The notes under the pieces: model-generated
Database searches by the model: none
What the model saw: only the letters and a program-made list of their open reading frames with translations
Told to the model about the DNA's origin: nothing
Assembly (NCBI GenBank): GCA_016220085.1
Contig: JACRIN010000066.1
Location: 98,525 to 162,524 of the forward strand
Direction of reading: 5' to 3'
DNA: 64,000 bases
DNA from: Planctomycetota bacterium
Lineage (GTDB): Bacteria > Planctomycetota > UBA1135 > GCA-002686595
Position numbers and translations under genes: made by a program
In this document: piece by piece, positions 63,482 to 64,000 of the stretch
Numbering within the stretch: the stretch's first letter is position 1
How the letters are laid out: each line of letters begins with the position of its first letter

Positions 63482-63802
63482 ATGACTGCGCTGTCTGGAG
63501 TTCACAAACTGCTGTTCGCCGCTCCGCTCTTGGCCGCCGCCGGCTTGATCGCCGCGCTGCAACCGTCGGCGGGAGCCACGACAACGCCGCAAGAGCCCGT
63601 TGCGCCGTCCGGCGCGACCGCGGTCGTCGAAGAGCTCGACGATTTGATGGCGAGCAACTGCACCTACTACAAGAACGCGAGCATGACGACCGTCGTCGGA
63701 CAGTTCGGCTACGACTGCTGCAACAACCCGGTCGCGTGGGGCAAGAAGACCGCGTTCAAGGTCTGCGGCGGCTGCTTCCCCTGCGTCCCGCCGCCGCCGT
63801 AA
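63482..63802 (+). CDS. Small secreted Cys-rich protein (DUF6289-like)
   Basis: The 106-aa product has a signal peptide (LLFAAPLLAAAGLIAAL, cut near GAT), a Pro/Ala spacer and a C-terminal core with six cysteines: NCTYYKNASMTTVVGQFGY, DCCNNPVAWGKKTAFK, VCGGCFPC, ending in four prolines. The C-x-Y-Y ... V-V-G-Q ... G-x-x-T-A-F pattern resembles DUF6289-type small secreted peptides found in Gram-positive and myxobacterial genomes; the function is not known. TTAGGAGG ends 5 bases before the ATG, a strong Shine-Dalgarno, so it may be highly expressed. A terminator hairpin follows. Confidence 0.75.
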   Translation: MTALSGVHKLLFAAPLLAAAGLIAALQPSAGATTTPQEPVAPSGATAVVEELDDLMASNCTYYKNASMTTVVGQFGYDCCNNPVAWGKKTAFKVCGGCFPCVPPPP

Positions 63803-63824
63803 GCGTTCCGCGTCACCACACCCC

Positions 63825-63849
63825 CGGAGGGCGGCTTGTCCGCCCTCCG
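63825..63849 (+). terminator. Terminator-like hairpin after the small secreted protein gene
   Basis: CGGAGGGCGG (63825-63834) pairs with CCGCCCTCCG (63840-63849) around a CTTGT loop, a 10-bp stem. The following TTCGTTTCG is only moderately T-rich. It lies 22 bases after the stop codon. Confidence 0.65.
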
Positions 63850-63918
63850 TTCGTTTCGCTCGGAAAGCGGCTTGTCCGCCCGCGCTTCGTTTCGCTCGGA
63901 AAGCGGCTTGTCCGCCCG
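63850..63918. repeat. 33-bp perfect direct repeat, each with a hairpin of loop CTTGT
   Basis: The 33 bases 63850-63882 are repeated without change at 63886-63918. Each copy contains GCGG-CTTGT-CCGC, the same loop as the terminator hairpin just before, so three hairpins in a row share the GCGGCTTGTCCGC core. A more degenerate copy follows (GCGGAACCGCTGCTCCG, to about 63950). This looks like a REP-like or terminator-derived array; no gene lies between here and the window end. Confidence 0.8.
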
Positions 63919-64000
63919 ACCTCCACTTCGTGCGGAACCGCTGCTCCGACGGGCGGCGCGGTTCGCGGATTCATTCGAATCACGAACCGCTCGCGTGGGC

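Noticed and set aside
63114-63584. Upstream extension of iadA through the 19-bp repeats
   Set aside because: The extension is low-complexity, its repeat unit is not a multiple of three, and ATG 63113 matches the usual IadA start.

Overview
The window reads as a chromosomal segment of a very GC-rich (by eye about 70 %) bacterium, most likely a member of the Planctomycetota or a close PVC-group relative. The basis is gene content: a PVC-type membrane dehydrogenase fused to cytochrome c, a DUF1080 3-keto-glycoside hydrolase-like protein, long FG-GAP/VCBS and ASPIC/UnbV calcium-loop proteins, a Haem_bd cytochrome, and a secreted protein ending in a Cys-containing NSLGCTP-type domain that I associate with this phylum. 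No tRNA, rRNA, IS element, prophage or CRISPR array was recognised.

Layout. 1-6.5 kb: gntR plus a complete tripartite RND efflux operon (outer-membrane factor, adaptor, pump), with ATGA overlaps at the first two gene junctions. 6.9-11.3 kb: a secreted FG-GAP protein, a 16-bp tandem repeat, and a B12-binding radical SAM protein. 11.3-13.7 kb: a small stress/toxin-antitoxin island (DUF2283, HepT/MntA pair, DinD), with a 34-bp palindrome inside dinD. 14-18 kb: a tandem pair of small membrane proteins (one frameshifted), a fused transporter/spermidine-synthase-like protein and a DUF1905 protein. 18.3-24.5 kb: a pyruvate kinase-like enzyme, two overlapping sulfotransferase genes, and a flavin reductase/DUF1080 pair. 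24.5-34.3 kb: PVC dehydrogenase, ASPIC/UnbV protein, a large secreted unknown, Haem_bd cytochrome and an Rsm22-type methyltransferase. 34.4-41.8 kb: gcvP, two duplicated lipoproteins, a three-gene module that may be built on a nucleotidyltransferase, and a second B12/radical SAM protein. 42-46.6 kb: a 12-bp minisatellite, then rtcB-rtcA (RNA repair) and an arylsulfotransferase-like lipoprotein. 46.6-54.6 kb: a T2SS-E-N-like protein, a DUF5916 outer-membrane protein, and three overlapping carboxypeptidase-regulatory-domain genes (the middle one frameshifted).

54.8-63.1 kb holds a cyanophycin locus on the minus strand, in transcription order: iadA (isoaspartyl dipeptidase), cphB (cyanophycinase), cphA (cyanophycin synthetase), a stand-alone Mur ligase resembling the C-terminal half of CphA, and a 562-aa protein of unknown function. 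Together these would make, store and fully degrade the Asp-Arg nitrogen polymer. The two distal genes are the best candidates here for undescribed biology. The window ends with a 19-bp tandem repeat, a small secreted Cys-rich protein with a very strong Shine-Dalgarno, and a hairpin/direct-repeat array.

Two independent single-base frameshifts (about 14,271 and 52,000) break otherwise well-conserved frames. They may be real pseudogenes or assembly indels. All family assignments are by eye from motifs and gene order; no database search was possible.
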